The notes beneath the pieces were generated by a model. That model ran no database searches. It saw only the letters and a program-made list of their open reading frames with translations, and was not told the origin of the DNA. The translations under genes and the position numbers were made by a program. This document shows positions 39,539 to 49,313 of a stretch of 64,000 nucleotides of DNA, in pieces (position 1 is the first letter of the stretch; each line of letters opens with the position of its first letter). The stretch is from Bacteroides helcogenes P 36-108 (GTDB taxonomy: Bacteria; Bacteroidota; Bacteroidia; Bacteroidales; Bacteroidaceae), in contig NC_014933.1 of NCBI RefSeq assembly GCF_000186225.1, positions 1,612,001 to 1,676,000 on the forward strand. Direction: 5' to 3'.

Positions 39539-40101
39539 TTATTCCTTTCGGTTTACTCCACCGAAGTATTTCTCAACCTTCACTTTGCGTTGCAGTTGCA
39601 TCATGCCGTAATAAAAAGCTTCGGGACGCGGGGGGCAACCGGGGATATAGACATCTACCGGCAAAATCTTGTCCACTCCGTTCACTACATGGTAGGATTT
39701 CTTGAACGGACCTCCGCTGACGGCACAGCCGCCTACGGCAATTACATATTTCGGATCGGGCATTTGGTCGTAAAGACGTTTCAGTACCGGAGCCATCTTG
39801 TTGGTGATTGTTCCGCAAACCATAATCATGTCTGCCTGGCGCGGGCTACTTCGAACCCGAAGCGCGCCATGTCATAGCGGGCCGCGCCGAGAGCCATGAA
39901 TTCGATACCGCAACAACTGGTTGCAAATGTAAGAGGCCATAATGAATTGCTGCGTCCCCAGTTGACAAAATCGTCCAGTACGCCGAGAGCCACATTGGCG
40001 CCTCCCGCATTAAGCTCGCGAACCAGTTTTTCCAACGTCTCGTTGTCTGTAAATTCCTCATAAGGAATAGATTTTATTTTCGGTTTTTTGGTTATTTCCA
40101 T
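39539..40101 (-). pseudogene. nuoB: NADH-quinone oxidoreductase subunit B, interrupted by a frameshift
   Basis: From the ATG at 40101 the frame encodes a proper NuoB N-terminus including the TSCCGIEF cluster ligands, then stops after 91 residues at 39826 (ending VARARQT). The rest of NuoB continues at once in another frame from about 39840 ([25 protein letters not shown]). Family members have a sequence like ARASPRQADM at the joint. Restoring a second copy of the 10-base unit now present once at 39838-39847 (GGCGCGGGCT on the plus strand) gives exactly that peptide and one frame of about 190 residues. As written, two of the four N2 cluster cysteines are lost. It overlaps nuoA by 10 bases. Confidence 0.88.
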
Positions 40102-40442
40102 TCCAAAGCTCCTTTCCTCCAGGCGTATGCAAGGCCCAGAACCAATATAGTAAGGAAAAATAAAATGCTGAAAAGCCCTGTCACCCCTAATTCGCGGGTG
40201 ATGACAGCCCAGGGAAACAGGAATACGGTTTCCACTTCGAACATCAGAAACAAGATGGCAAACAGATAGTAACCTACCCTGAATTGCATCCATGATTTGC
40301 CGCGGGTAGGAATACCACATTCATACGGCTCCATCTTCTGTGGATTGTACGAACGTGGAGCTATCGCATTTGAAAGCGCGATGACGATACCCACGAAAGC
40401 GATTGCCGTCAGCAAGACGACCACTAACAAAGTAAAGTTCAT
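40092..40442 (-). CDS. nuoA: NADH-quinone oxidoreductase subunit A
   Basis: 116 residues, three membrane helices, with the conserved loop [13 protein letters not shown] and the helix-2 stretch [12 protein letters not shown]. It is the first gene of the nuo operon; its last codons overlap the nuoB start by 10 bases. I see no consensus promoter within the 110 bases upstream. Confidence 0.95.
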   Translation of the reverse strand: MNFTLLVVVLLTAIAFVGIVIALSNAIAPRSYNPQKMEPYECGIPTRGKSWMQFRVGYYLFAILFLMFEVETVFLFPWAVITRELGVTGLFSILFFLTILVLGLAYAWRKGALEWK

Positions 40443-40553
40443 AAATCTGATAAGATTTTAGATATATATAATAGATACATCACGCCGGATGACAATACCT
40501 CTGAATTGCTGTCCGGCGAAGTAGGAAAACAAGTCTTCCGACTTGTACTCCGT

Positions 40554-40925
40554 TTAAATGATAATTTTTCTTAGTCCGAATACGTAATAATGGGTATCTG
40601 GAACAGGTGGGGGAAATGAATGCAACAATCGGTCGCATTTCGGTGAATAAGCGTTCAACTGCATTTTCAACAAGTTTGTACGCAATGAAAGACTCTTGTT
40701 GCCCGGCACTTGAATGCTGTCAGCATGCTCTATGCAGAGAGACACGATGAGAAAGTGATCGTAGGGGGTGTGTACAGTTTGTTGTGTGGAAGGAGCTTGT
40801 GACAGAAAGCAACATTCGGTTTTGTTGCCGTTGGGGATGCATAAAACGTCTGCCGCTTTTATTGCATTGTTATGCAATAAGGCTGCAAATATGATAAATA
40901 AACTGAGTTTTATGCATTGCTTCAT
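40554..40925 (-). CDS. Small exported protein of unknown function
   Basis: 123 residues from the ATG at 40925 (ATG at 40931 possible). The signal peptide ends near NNAIKAA. The mature part has four or five Cys, one pair adjacent (ECCF), and no recognised domain. Codon use looks ordinary and a -7 box stands 26 bases upstream, so it is probably expressed, but no homologue family comes to mind. Confidence 0.55.
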   Translation of the reverse strand: MKQCIKLSLFIIFAALLHNNAIKAADVLCIPNGNKTECCFLSQAPSTQQTVHTPYDHFLIVSLCIEHADSIQVPGNKSLSLRTNLLKMQLNAYSPKCDRLLHSFPPPVPDTHYYVFGLRKIII

Positions 40926-40950
40926 ACTCAAAATCTCTCTTTTCAGGTTG

Positions 40951-40958
40951 CAAAGATA
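40951..40958 (-). promoter_or_regulatory. Possible -7 element of the small exported protein
   Basis: Reads TATCTTTG on the minus strand, 25 bases ahead of the ATG at 40925. No matching TTTG at the right distance. Confidence 0.4.
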
Positions 40959-41027
40959 TAATAAGTATCTCTCATTTTGCTATCTCTGCATAACAAAAAT
41001 GATTATTTTTACACTTTTTATCCTAAA

Positions 41028-42479
41028 TCAATTCCGTTTCCAAAATTCGGGATTAAACAAAAGTAATACGGTGAACAGTTCCAAACGCCCCAACAGCATG
41101 AGAAAAGCCAACAACCATTTGGCCGCTATGGGCAAAGCACTCCAAGAATAGGCGGGCCCACACTCACCCAGTCCCGGTCCCATGTTGCCGATACTGGAAA
41201 TGACGCAACCTATGGATTCTTCAAAGCCTATCCCCATGGCCATCATTAACAAGGTGCTGATTATGATAATGACCAGATAGATGAAACAGAATGCAAGAAC
41301 CGTGGAAACAGTGGAGGAGGACAGCACTTGTTTATTGATTCTTACCGGTAATATGGCATTGGGGTGAATGATATGCTTGAATTCATTTCGCGAGACTTTT
41401 GTGAGTATGACCATGCGGATGCATTTCAAACCTCCTGTGGTGCTTCCGGCGCAGGCTCCCATAATCATTATAATGGTGAGCAATCCCCATAATACGGGAG
41501 GCCACAGCATGTAGTCATCTGTGGCAAAGCCGGTGGAAGTATGCAGGGAAGTTACCTGAAATAAAGATTTGCGGAAAGATTCTTCGGCGTTCATGGGGCT
41601 GGTATAATAGAGTGTTGTGGCTATTACGGCGGTAAAAGATACGACTGACCAGAAATACCATTTTAGCTCCGCATTGCTGATACATTTTCCGAATTTCCGG
41701 TTGACGAACAATAGCAACAAGGTGAAGTTGATGCCGGAAATGAACATAAAAATGGAAATGACATACTCTATATAAGGAGAGTTGTAGTAAGCAACGCTTG
41801 CCTGTTTGGTAGAGAATCCCCCTGTTCCGGTAGTTGCAAAAGCATGACATATACTGTCAAACCATCCCATTCCTCCTATCATCAACAATACCACAAGAAG
41901 GCCGGTAATACCTGCATAGATACTCCAGATCCATTTTGCTGTGATGCCGATGCGAGGATGCACTTTGTCGTGTGTGGGGCCGCTTGCTTCTGCTGCGAAG
42001 ACCTGTAAGCCGCTGACTCCGAAAATGGGAAGTACGGCGATGGTGAACATGATGATTCCCAGACCGCCGATCCATTGTGTCATGCTGCGCCAAAACAGTA
42101 TTCCGTGTGGCAATGACTCTATATTGTCCAGAATAGTGGCTCCTGTACTGCTGAAACCGGACATCGTCTCAAAGAAAGCATTGGTTATATCGGGTATGTG
42201 TCCACCGATATAGAATGGAAGCATGCCGAAAAGTGAAAAAGCTATCCATGCAAAGCTTACCAATACATATCCATCCCGGCGTGTCAGTTGCCGTTCGCCT
42301 CCTTTGCCAAGGGCGGCCAGTAATAGCCCGGCCCCTGCTGTAACGGCTCCTGCTTTCCAAAAATCGACAATATCGCTTTCTCCATAATACCAGGATACAC
42401 CGGAACAGCAAATGAACATGACTGTTTCCAGCAATAGCAGAACGCCGATAATGCGTATGATTGTTTTAAAGTTGATCAC
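41028..42479 (-). CDS. trkH: Trk-type potassium uptake membrane subunit
   Basis: 483 residues with four M1-P-M2 repeats. Filter-like loops with the conserved Gly are visible at GFSSTGAT, TGTGGFST, TSLHTSTGFAT and SIGNMGPGLG. The STTGGLKCIR segment is typical of TrkH. It takes up K+ with the regulatory subunit TrkA, encoded 5 bases upstream in the same operon. Confidence 0.94.
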   Translation of the reverse strand: MINFKTIIRIIGVLLLLETVMFICCSGVSWYYGESDIVDFWKAGAVTAGAGLLLAALGKGGERQLTRRDGYVLVSFAWIAFSLFGMLPFYIGGHIPDITNAFFETMSGFSSTGATILDNIESLPHGILFWRSMTQWIGGLGIIMFTIAVLPIFGVSGLQVFAAEASGPTHDKVHPRIGITAKWIWSIYAGITGLLVVLLMIGGMGWFDSICHAFATTGTGGFSTKQASVAYYNSPYIEYVISIFMFISGINFTLLLLFVNRKFGKCISNAELKWYFWSVVSFTAVIATTLYYTSPMNAEESFRKSLFQVTSLHTSTGFATDDYMLWPPVLWGLLTIIMIMGACAGSTTGGLKCIRMVILTKVSRNEFKHIIHPNAILPVRINKQVLSSSTVSTVLAFCFIYLVIIIISTLLMMAMGIGFEESIGCVISSIGNMGPGLGECGPAYSWSALPIAAKWLLAFLMLLGRLELFTVLLLFNPEFWKRN

Positions 42480-42484
42480 GGTGT

Positions 42485-43825
42485 TTAATTAAAATACTTT
42501 TCTATTTTTTTTATCATCATGTTCAGGCAGAATACGACAACATGATCACCCGGCTCTATCTGGGTGTTACCCATAACCACGATGCCCTCGCCCTGACGAA
42601 TCAGACCTCCGATGGTGGCTCCTTTCGGTAAGCCGAGATCCTTTACCGGATGCTTGGTGATTTTGGATCCGGCTTTCACCGTGAATTCTGCCACATCTGC
42701 ATTGGCAAACGTCAGGCACTTTACATTGCTGACATCTGCGTCGAGCATCATTTGATAAATATGGCTGGCAGCAATCATTTTCTTGTTGATGACAGTACCG
42801 ATGTCAAGGCTTTCGGCCATGCCTATATAGTCTATATTTTCTACTTCCGCCACCGTTTTGCTGACTCCCATGCGTTTGGCGGCAAGACAGGCGAGTATAT
42901 TGGTTTCTGAATTTCCGGTGAGGGCGACAAAAGCTTCCGTACTTTTCAGTCCTTCTTCTACCAGTAAGTCCATATCGCGCCCATCTCCATTGATAATCAT
43001 GATTTTGTCATCAAGGATTTCTGTCAGCCGGTTGCAACGGGACAAATCGTTATCTACAATTTTCACCTGCATATAGTCCGGAACATATTGCGCGGTGCGT
43101 ACGGCTATGCGGCTCCCCCCCATAATCATTACATTGCGTACATCGGTATAATCCTCTTTGCCGGCTATCTTGCGGATGTAAGGAACATATTTGCGGGTAG
43201 TGGTGAAGTAAACGATATCATGCAGCTTGATGGTGTCGTCACCTCGTGGGATAAGTGTTTCGTTGTTCCTTTTGATGGCCACTACGTGATAAGGCAGTTC
43301 CGGACCTCCTAACTGATAGAGAGGAATGTCAAGAATTTCTGCTTTTTCACGCATTTTTGTACCTATCAGTATCAAGGCGCCTCCACAGAACTCCCACCAT
43401 TGGCGCACCCAACTCATGCGGATGGAAGATACTATTTCTTTGGCGGCGAGCATTTCCGGATAAATCAGTGAATCCACCCCTAACTTTTGAAAGAATTCCT
43501 TGTTCTTGGGCAGCAGGTATTCATAGTTGTCGATGCGGGCAACGGTTTTCTGCGCTCCGAGATTATTCGCCAACATACACGCAGTCATGTTCCGGCTTTC
43601 ATCGGGAGTGACGGCTATGAACAGGTCGGCTTCACCTGCCCCTACTTCTTTTAAACCTCTTATGGAGGTGGGGGATGCCGTAGCTGTCATCAAGTCAAAG
43701 TTAGAACTCAGGGTACTCAGCCTTTCTTCGTTCTCATCCATTAAAATGATATCCTGCTTTTCACGTGACAGCAGTTTAGCCAAATGTGTGCCTACTGCGC
43801 CGGCACCTGCAATGATTATTTTCAT
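42485..43825 (-). CDS. trkA: Trk potassium uptake regulatory protein, two RCK units
   Basis: 446 residues made of two RCK halves. Nucleotide-binding Rossmann motifs are GAGAVGTHLAKLL (residue 5 onward) and MGGSRIAVRTAQY (about 233). TrkA_C domains are near 140-220 and 365-446. It gates TrkH by binding NAD(H) or ATP at the cytoplasmic face. It is 9 bases after dxs and 5 before trkH. Confidence 0.95.
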   Translation of the reverse strand: MKIIIAGAGAVGTHLAKLLSREKQDIILMDENEERLSTLSSNFDLMTATASPTSIRGLKEVGAGEADLFIAVTPDESRNMTACMLANNLGAQKTVARIDNYEYLLPKNKEFFQKLGVDSLIYPEMLAAKEIVSSIRMSWVRQWWEFCGGALILIGTKMREKAEILDIPLYQLGGPELPYHVVAIKRNNETLIPRGDDTIKLHDIVYFTTTRKYVPYIRKIAGKEDYTDVRNVMIMGGSRIAVRTAQYVPDYMQVKIVDNDLSRCNRLTEILDDKIMIINGDGRDMDLLVEEGLKSTEAFVALTGNSETNILACLAAKRMGVSKTVAEVENIDYIGMAESLDIGTVINKKMIAASHIYQMMLDADVSNVKCLTFANADVAEFTVKAGSKITKHPVKDLGLPKGATIGGLIRQGEGIVVMGNTQIEPGDHVVVFCLNMMIKKIEKYFN

Positions 43826-43834
43826 AATTGTCGA

Positions 43835-45742
43835 TTACCAATTGTCAATAGTCAATTGATTATAAATCCCTTCTTCATCCATTCCGCACAGGTGATGTAA
43901 CTCTTGTATCGTTCCATGCTCTATAAAAGTGTCGGGCACACCGATGCGCCGTACTTTGGGTGTATATCCGTTGTCAGCCATGAATTCTAATACGGCACTT
44001 CCCATGCCGCCTTTCAGAATACCGTCTTCAATGGTTATGATACGTTGGAATTTACATCCTGCTTCGTGCAGCATTCCTTCGTCCAGAGGTTTCAGGAAAC
44101 GCAGATCATAATGGGCGATAGTGACTCCTTTCATTTTCTCTGCCCGTTCAATGGCACGTGAGGCAACGTTCCCTATCGGGCCGAGAGTTAAGACTGCAAT
44201 GTCTTTTCCATCTTTCAGTTTGCGCCCCTTGCCTATCGGGATCTCTTCCAACGGGCATTTCCAATCCAGTAGCACACCGCGTCCGCGAGGGTAGCGAATC
44301 ACGAACGGCCCTTTATCGGGCAGTTGTGCCGTGTACATGAGGCTGCGCAACTCATGTTCGTTCATAGGGGAAGATATAGTCAGATTGGGAATCGGACGGA
44401 AATAAGCCAAGTCGAAAACACCGTGGTGTGTCGGACCGTCTTCGCCTACCAGCCCTGCACGGTCGAGGCATAGCACGACGGGAAGGCGGAGGATGGCAAT
44501 GTCGTGGATAACATTGTCGTATGCCCGTTGCATGAAGGATGAGTATATATTGCAGAAAGGCTGCATACCTTCCTTAGCCATACCGCCGGAAAAAGTGGCT
44601 GCATGGCCTTCGGCAATGCCCACATCGAAAGCACGGTCGGGCATAATCTCCATGAGCTTGTTCATGGAGCATCCTGTGGGCATGGCGGGAGTTACACCCA
44701 CGATCTTTGAATTTTGCCGTGCCAGTTCGATCAGTGTTTCGCCAAACACATCCTGAAAGAGGGGAGGAAGGTTGCTGGTATCTGTCTTGATACGTTCTCC
44801 CGTTGCCGGATCGAATTTGCCCGGTGCATGCCAGATGCCCGGATTCTTTTCGGCGGGTTCAAAGCCTTTCCCCTTGACGGTATGCAGATGCAGGATTTTA
44901 GGACCTTCCATATCCTTGATGTCCCGTAGGATACGGGCTATGTTCTTCACATCGTGTCCATCAACTGGACCGAAGTAGCGGATATTCATCCCTTCAAAGA
45001 TATTTTGTTGTTGGGCTGCCATAGACTTTAAGCTGTTGGCAAAGCGTATCAGTGCCTTGCGGCGATCTTCGTTCAGGACACCCATTTTGAATAATAATTT
45101 GGAGGTCTTGAAGCGTAGCTGGTTGTAGCGGTTGCTTGTAGTCAGATTGAACAGATACTGCTTCATGCCACCTACACTGCGGTCTATTGCCATGTCGTTG
45201 TCATTCAGGATAATGAGCAGGTTGTTGGCCGTAGATGAGGCGTTGTTCAACCCTTCGAATGCCAATCCGCCACTCATGCTTCCATCGCCGATGATGGCCA
45301 CCACATGGCGGTCTTTTTCTCCCTTCTTGGATGCGGCCACTGCCATGCCGAGAGCTGCTGAAATGGAGTTTGAGGCATGCCCGCATGTGAAAGTGTCATA
45401 TTCGCTTTCGTCAGGAGACGGGAAGGGGCGGATACCTTTGAATTTCCGGTTGGTGGAGAATGCTTCACGGCGTCCGGTCAAAATCTTGTGTCCGTAAGCC
45501 TGATGTCCCACGTCCCATACAATGCGGTCGTAGGGAGTATTGTAAACATAGTGCAGGGCAACGGTCAACTCTACCGTACCTAAGCTGGCGGCAAAATGTC
45601 CGGGATTGCAGGAAACTTCCTTAATGATGTCCCGACGCAATTCTTTGCAAACTTCGGGAAGCTGTTCTACACTGAGCTTGCGCAGGTCTTCGGGGTATAA
45701 AATGGAATTTAGTAAACTATATGTTGTTGGTTCTGCTTTCAT
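43835..45742 (-). CDS. dxs: 1-deoxy-D-xylulose-5-phosphate synthase
   Basis: 635 residues from the ATG at 45742; an upstream ATG at 45778 would run through the likely promoter. Thiamine-diphosphate motif [17 protein letters not shown] with NDNDMAI, the early His in HFAASLG, the transketolase middle domain ([17 protein letters not shown]) and a C-terminal domain are all present. It catalyses the first step of the non-mevalonate isoprenoid route from pyruvate and glyceraldehyde 3-phosphate. It leads the operon with trkA and trkH, a pairing with no clear metabolic logic. Confidence 0.97.
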   Translation of the reverse strand: MKAEPTTYSLLNSILYPEDLRKLSVEQLPEVCKELRRDIIKEVSCNPGHFAASLGTVELTVALHYVYNTPYDRIVWDVGHQAYGHKILTGRREAFSTNRKFKGIRPFPSPDESEYDTFTCGHASNSISAALGMAVAASKKGEKDRHVVAIIGDGSMSGGLAFEGLNNASSTANNLLIILNDNDMAIDRSVGGMKQYLFNLTTSNRYNQLRFKTSKLLFKMGVLNEDRRKALIRFANSLKSMAAQQQNIFEGMNIRYFGPVDGHDVKNIARILRDIKDMEGPKILHLHTVKGKGFEPAEKNPGIWHAPGKFDPATGERIKTDTSNLPPLFQDVFGETLIELARQNSKIVGVTPAMPTGCSMNKLMEIMPDRAFDVGIAEGHAATFSGGMAKEGMQPFCNIYSSFMQRAYDNVIHDIAILRLPVVLCLDRAGLVGEDGPTHHGVFDLAYFRPIPNLTISSPMNEHELRSLMYTAQLPDKGPFVIRYPRGRGVLLDWKCPLEEIPIGKGRKLKDGKDIAVLTLGPIGNVASRAIERAEKMKGVTIAHYDLRFLKPLDEGMLHEAGCKFQRIITIEDGILKGGMGSAVLEFMADNGYTPKVRRIGVPDTFIEHGTIQELHHLCGMDEEGIYNQLTIDNW

Positions 45743-45766
45743 CTCTGTTCTGAAGATTACAAAATG

Positions 45767-45774
45767 CAAATTTA
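45767..45774 (-). promoter_or_regulatory. Possible -7 element of the dxs-trkA-trkH operon
   Basis: Reads TAAATTTG on the minus strand, 24 bases ahead of the dxs ATG at 45742. No clear -33 box. Confidence 0.35.
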
Positions 45775-45872
45775 GCAAAAGAAAACGGATGGCAGATGTT
45801 TTTATGAAGAAAAATCAGGAATAGGAGACAGAGCCTCTTTACCACGGTTGTTTTCCGTCTGGTTCTATCTTG

Positions 45873-45963
45873 TTTTCACCATACCTCCTCCGTAGTTTCT
45901 CCATACTTTCCCCGTTTTTATGGTACTTTGCATGGAGAAACTACGGAGGAGGTACGGCGAAAA
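45873..45963. repeat. Long inverted repeat, 23 bp perfect arms
   Basis: Arms 45882-45904 and 45932-45954 are perfect reverse complements (23 of 23; ends CCTCCTCCGTAG / CTACGGAGGAGG). The match extends outward to 45873 and 45963 with two mismatches. The loop is 27 bases. It stands alone in the 381-base spacer between the flavin reductase stop and dxs, with no T-run, so a simple terminator is unlikely; a dispersed palindromic element or a recombination/binding site fits better. I see nothing else in that spacer. Confidence 0.8.
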
Positions 45964-46123
45964 TACGTTTGAGATATGGTTCAGGTATCCTGTACGGCAG
46001 GCATGCAAGAATTTAGTAATTCTACTTTATTCTATCCGTATGGAGAAAAGGCGGTATATTGAATCATTCATATTCGGGTGAATTACGATTATTAACTTCT
46101 TCATCTTTTTTACTGCTGATAAA

Positions 46124-46771
46124 TTATTCCTTAACCCAAACATTGACAATTTCGCCTATATACATGGTGTAGATACTGATATCGTCTTCTGAGAAAACAG
46201 AGTTTTTTTCCTGATGAAATCCCGTAGGGTCAAATGTTCCCGAATAGAGTTTGCGGCACTCAATCATCAGTCGTCCGTCCGTGAAAGTAGGATTACCGAG
46301 TTCGGTGTATTCTACTGTCAGCCCCGCATTCTTTATTTTATCTTCGTTCCGTCCCGAATGGCTGCCGAGATAACTCAATTTTTCACGGTCTTTTTCGGAG
46401 AAGGAGGTGACTGTAAAATAATCGTTCCGCTCCATTAATCCGTGTGTATAGCGCTTCGGATGAACATACACCGTAAGTACCGGCCGTTCCCACAGATGCC
46501 CGATAGTAGCCCACGAAATGGTCATGGCATTCATATCGTCTTCTTTACCCGTGGCAAGGGCAAACCATCCGTCTTTTGCCAGTGTAATGGGATTTTCAAC
46601 GATTTGTTGAGGGGCTGTTTTTACCCATTTTTCGGAGTTGACAGGTTCTTCTTCTCCCTCTTTTACAATGATTTCCGTCTCTTTCTTGTTGCTGAACAGC
46701 CTTACGGAAAGGACAATGATTGCTACTACCGCAATTACAAGTAGTATGCGGTACAAAATAATTTGATTCAT
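46124..46771 (-). CDS. Membrane-anchored flavin reductase-like protein
   Basis: 215 residues. An N-terminal helix (residues 6-25, ILLVIAVVAIIVLSV) and an acidic linker precede an FMN-binding split-barrel domain of the flavin reductase family (DGWFALATG, MNAMTISWATIGHLWERPVLTVYVHP, FTVTSF). The anchor is unusual for this family, whose members are mostly soluble; topology suggests the barrel is periplasmic. It starts 19 bases after the AraC gene, so both are probably one transcript. Confidence 0.82.
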   Translation of the reverse strand: MNQIILYRILLVIAVVAIIVLSVRLFSNKKETEIIVKEGEEEPVNSEKWVKTAPQQIVENPITLAKDGWFALATGKEDDMNAMTISWATIGHLWERPVLTVYVHPKRYTHGLMERNDYFTVTSFSEKDREKLSYLGSHSGRNEDKIKNAGLTVEYTELGNPTFTDGRLMIECRKLYSGTFDPTGFHQEKNSVFSEDDISIYTMYIGEIVNVWVKE

Positions 46772-46790
46772 TTTTTAATTGTTTTTTAAG

Positions 46791-47654
46791 TTATTGTCTA
46801 TATTGCGTCGGCGGATAGCCGTACTGCTCCTTGAATATTCGTGAAAAATGTGCAGGGCTTTCAAATCCCATTGTGTAGCATATTTCGGAAACGGTCATCG
46901 GTGTAGTTTTCAACATATCCAATGATTTTTCCAAACGTTTTATGCGTATCCATTGGGCGGGCGGCATATTGTAGATTGATTGGAAATCCCGTTTGAAACT
47001 CGACAGGCTGCGCCCTGAAAGGTAAGCCAATTCAGGAAGTGTTATCGGACTGGCATAATTTTGCTCGACCACGTGGCGTATGTTTGCACGTACAGGTTGA
47101 AGCAATTGTAATATTTGCCGGAATGTATGCTGGCTGCATTCCGAAACATCGAAAAGCAGTTCCATTATTTTTAATTTCAATAGTGCGGGACTTACGGGCG
47201 AAGGTGCGTTGAAATAGGGCTTAAGTGAACGGATGAAAGTAATCAGGCGCTCATTCATCGGATTGACCGAAGCTGTTATTTCTCCGGCGATATGCGGCAT
47301 TTTTACATCGGTTGTTTTCACGAACTCTTTCAGTAATTCGTCCTTTATACAAATCATTGTTCCGTCATAGATATTGTCATTGCTTGCGTCGCCTATCATT
47401 TCAAATTGAATCGAAGTCGATTTTCTCAGTAATATCATTTCATTTTTGCGGACTGTGTAGGTTTGCTTACCGTGGTTAAGAACGATGATGCCTTCAAGCA
47501 TGAAAATGAGCATGTGTTCCTGAAGAAACATGGTTCCTTTACATTCCATATTGTGTATGCACTGTTCGATGACCGAACAACCATCCATCAGCAGCGTTCC
47601 GTATCCTACTGGTTCGCTTACTAAAGCCGCTGGTATTTTTAGAAATTTACCCAT
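46791..47654 (-). CDS. AraC-family transcriptional regulator
   Basis: 287 residues from the ATG at 47654; an ATG at 47714 would place the probable promoter inside the gene. The N-terminal part is a cupin-like sensor, the C-terminal 100 residues hold two helix-turn-helix units (LPELAYLSGRSLSSFKRDF and VSEICYTMGFESPAHFSRIFKEQYG). Its neighbours are redox enzymes, so it may answer to an electrophile or redox signal. Confidence 0.9.
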   Translation of the reverse strand: MGKFLKIPAALVSEPVGYGTLLMDGCSVIEQCIHNMECKGTMFLQEHMLIFMLEGIIVLNHGKQTYTVRKNEMILLRKSTSIQFEMIGDASNDNIYDGTMICIKDELLKEFVKTTDVKMPHIAGEITASVNPMNERLITFIRSLKPYFNAPSPVSPALLKLKIMELLFDVSECSQHTFRQILQLLQPVRANIRHVVEQNYASPITLPELAYLSGRSLSSFKRDFQSIYNMPPAQWIRIKRLEKSLDMLKTTPMTVSEICYTMGFESPAHFSRIFKEQYGYPPTQYRQ

Positions 47655-47687
47655 AACAATTCCGTGAACTTTTAAACTTTCACACTG

Positions 47688-47695
47688 CAAAGGTA
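47688..47695 (-). promoter_or_regulatory. Possible -7 element for the AraC-flavin reductase unit
   Basis: Reads TACCTTTG on the minus strand, 33 bases ahead of the ATG at 47654; no good -33 box at the expected spacing. Confidence 0.42.
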
Positions 47696-47863
47696 CAAAG
47701 AGTGAACCATACATACTTGCCTTTTTAGCTCATATTATTTGCTGAATTGGTTCATTCCAAATAAATTTTTCAGTTTTGTGCCGATGATGTGCTTACACGT
47801 GATGATACAGTTTTTACGGTAGTAACGGCTCTGTCAAACAGAGGATTTAGGATATAATGTAAC

Positions 47864-47897
47864 AAGGAACGACAAAAAACAATCTTTGTCGTTCCTT
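47864..47897 (-). terminator. Perfect 13-bp hairpin after the alcohol dehydrogenase gene
   Basis: AAGGAACGACAAA pairs perfectly with TTTGTCGTTCCTT around an 8-base loop. It lies 57 bases past the dehydrogenase stop in the minus direction. A smaller hairpin (CTCTGT/ACAGAG) follows near 47830. The rest of the spacer shows nothing. Confidence 0.6.
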
Positions 47898-47953
47898 CTT
47901 CTTGATACCAACCCGTGCCCTCTGTTACAAGCAATATTTGTTCGGAGATATGT

Positions 47954-49120
47954 TTACAAACACATCTTAAAAATAGATTCCACATCATTCTCATCGAGAG
48001 GAACCCAAGAGTAAGCAGTTTGTTCGGTTGCCACACAGTGTGCGGCCATTTCTTTGAAATGTTCTTCTCCGATGCCTACTTCTTTAAGAGTCATAGGAAT
48101 ATTGAGTGAATGCAGGAAGTCGTCGGTGGCTTGAATTGCCTTTTGTGCCAAAGCGGTTTCATCTGCATCTTCCAATCCCCATACGGCACGACCGTAGTGG
48201 GCAAAACGTGCGGTCACGGTTTCGGGAGATTTCTTTAATACATAGCGCATCCAGTGGGGAGTAAGGATAGCCAGACCTACGCCATGAGCAATGTCATAAT
48301 AGGCACTCAGTTCGTGCTCCATCGCATGAACACCAAATACACACAAGCCGTTGCCATTGCAAAGCGTGGCGTTATCGGCAATGTTACTTCCCCAAAGTAA
48401 TTGTGCGCGGGCTTCGTAGTTTTCCGGTTCTGCAAGGGCTATCGGTGCATAGTGGATAATAGTCTTTATCACACTCTCCACCAGCATATCGCTCATAAAT
48501 GTGCTCTTTGCCACAAAATACTGCTCCCACAAATGAGAGAGAATATCGGCACATCCCGAAGCCGTCTGATAAGCCGATACGGTGAAGGTGTAAGTTGGGT
48601 CAAGGATAGATGCCTTAGGCAAGATATGAGGACTGAAGAAACTTACTTTCTCTTTCGTTGCAGGATTGGAAACCACCGCGCCTGCATCCATTTCGCTTCC
48701 TGTTGCCGCCATGGTTGGTACAGCAATGATAGGCAAAGCTTGTGTAATTTCAGCTTTACGATTGATGATGTCCCACGGTTCACCGTCATAGAGTGCAGCC
48801 GCTGCAATGCCCTTTGAACAGTCAATCACGCTACCGCCACCCACAGCGACAATCACATCAATGCCGTGTTCTTTGCAAATCTTAGCACCTGCTTCTACAC
48901 TTTCCAACTTAGGGTTGGGTGCAATGCCGCTCAGTTCATATACCTCGCAATCGGAAAGCAGTTCTTTCACACGGTCATAAAGACCGATGCGCTTGATGCT
49001 TCCACCACCATAAGTAAGCAGCACTTTGCAGCCAAAAGGCTTTACCAATGCAGGCAGTTGTGCGATTTCGTCTTTACCAAAGACGATGTTTGTTCCGATA
49101 CAAAAATTAAAGTTCTCCAT
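47954..49120 (-). CDS. Iron-containing alcohol dehydrogenase, YqhD/BdhA-like
   Basis: 388 residues. The dinucleotide-binding half has VGGGSVIDCSKG (about 94-105). The iron site is formed by Asp/His residues in CADILSHLWEQYF and in the family signature HAMEHELSAYYDIAHG plus a later His. The family reduces aldehydes with NAD(P)H; YqhD-like members detoxify short or electrophilic aldehydes. The nearby AraC and flavin proteins fit such a stress role, which is inference. Confidence 0.92.
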   Translation of the reverse strand: MENFNFCIGTNIVFGKDEIAQLPALVKPFGCKVLLTYGGGSIKRIGLYDRVKELLSDCEVYELSGIAPNPKLESVEAGAKICKEHGIDVIVAVGGGSVIDCSKGIAAAALYDGEPWDIINRKAEITQALPIIAVPTMAATGSEMDAGAVVSNPATKEKVSFFSPHILPKASILDPTYTFTVSAYQTASGCADILSHLWEQYFVAKSTFMSDMLVESVIKTIIHYAPIALAEPENYEARAQLLWGSNIADNATLCNGNGLCVFGVHAMEHELSAYYDIAHGVGLAILTPHWMRYVLKKSPETVTARFAHYGRAVWGLEDADETALAQKAIQATDDFLHSLNIPMTLKEVGIGEEHFKEMAAHCVATEQTAYSWVPLDENDVESIFKMCL

Positions 49121-49313
49121 ATTCTTCTTGTTTATATTGTTGCTGTTAGATATTCAAGTTTCTGTTTTCGGGAGTGAAGGAGTGAAGAAGTGGAGCCGTT
49201 ACTCTGATAGATGATGCTCTTTTTTGCAAACAAGGACTATCGGCCTTTAATTCCTCAGCCCGCTTGCGGGCGATAACTCCCTTTAACTCCTTCTAACTCC
49301 TAAAAGTTTTGAG
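49121..49313. other. Spacer with small GC hairpin and taactcc repeats
   Basis: A 6-bp hairpin GCCCGC-TT-GCGGGC at 49258-49271 is followed by three copies of TAACTCC at 9-10 base intervals up to 49301. It lies just downstream of the flavodoxin-like gene in its own direction and may end that transcript. No promoter consensus seen. Confidence 0.35.

Noticed and set aside
47770..48036. 88-codon frame overlapping the end of the alcohol dehydrogenase gene
   Set aside because: It overlaps a conserved gene and contains the terminator hairpin.
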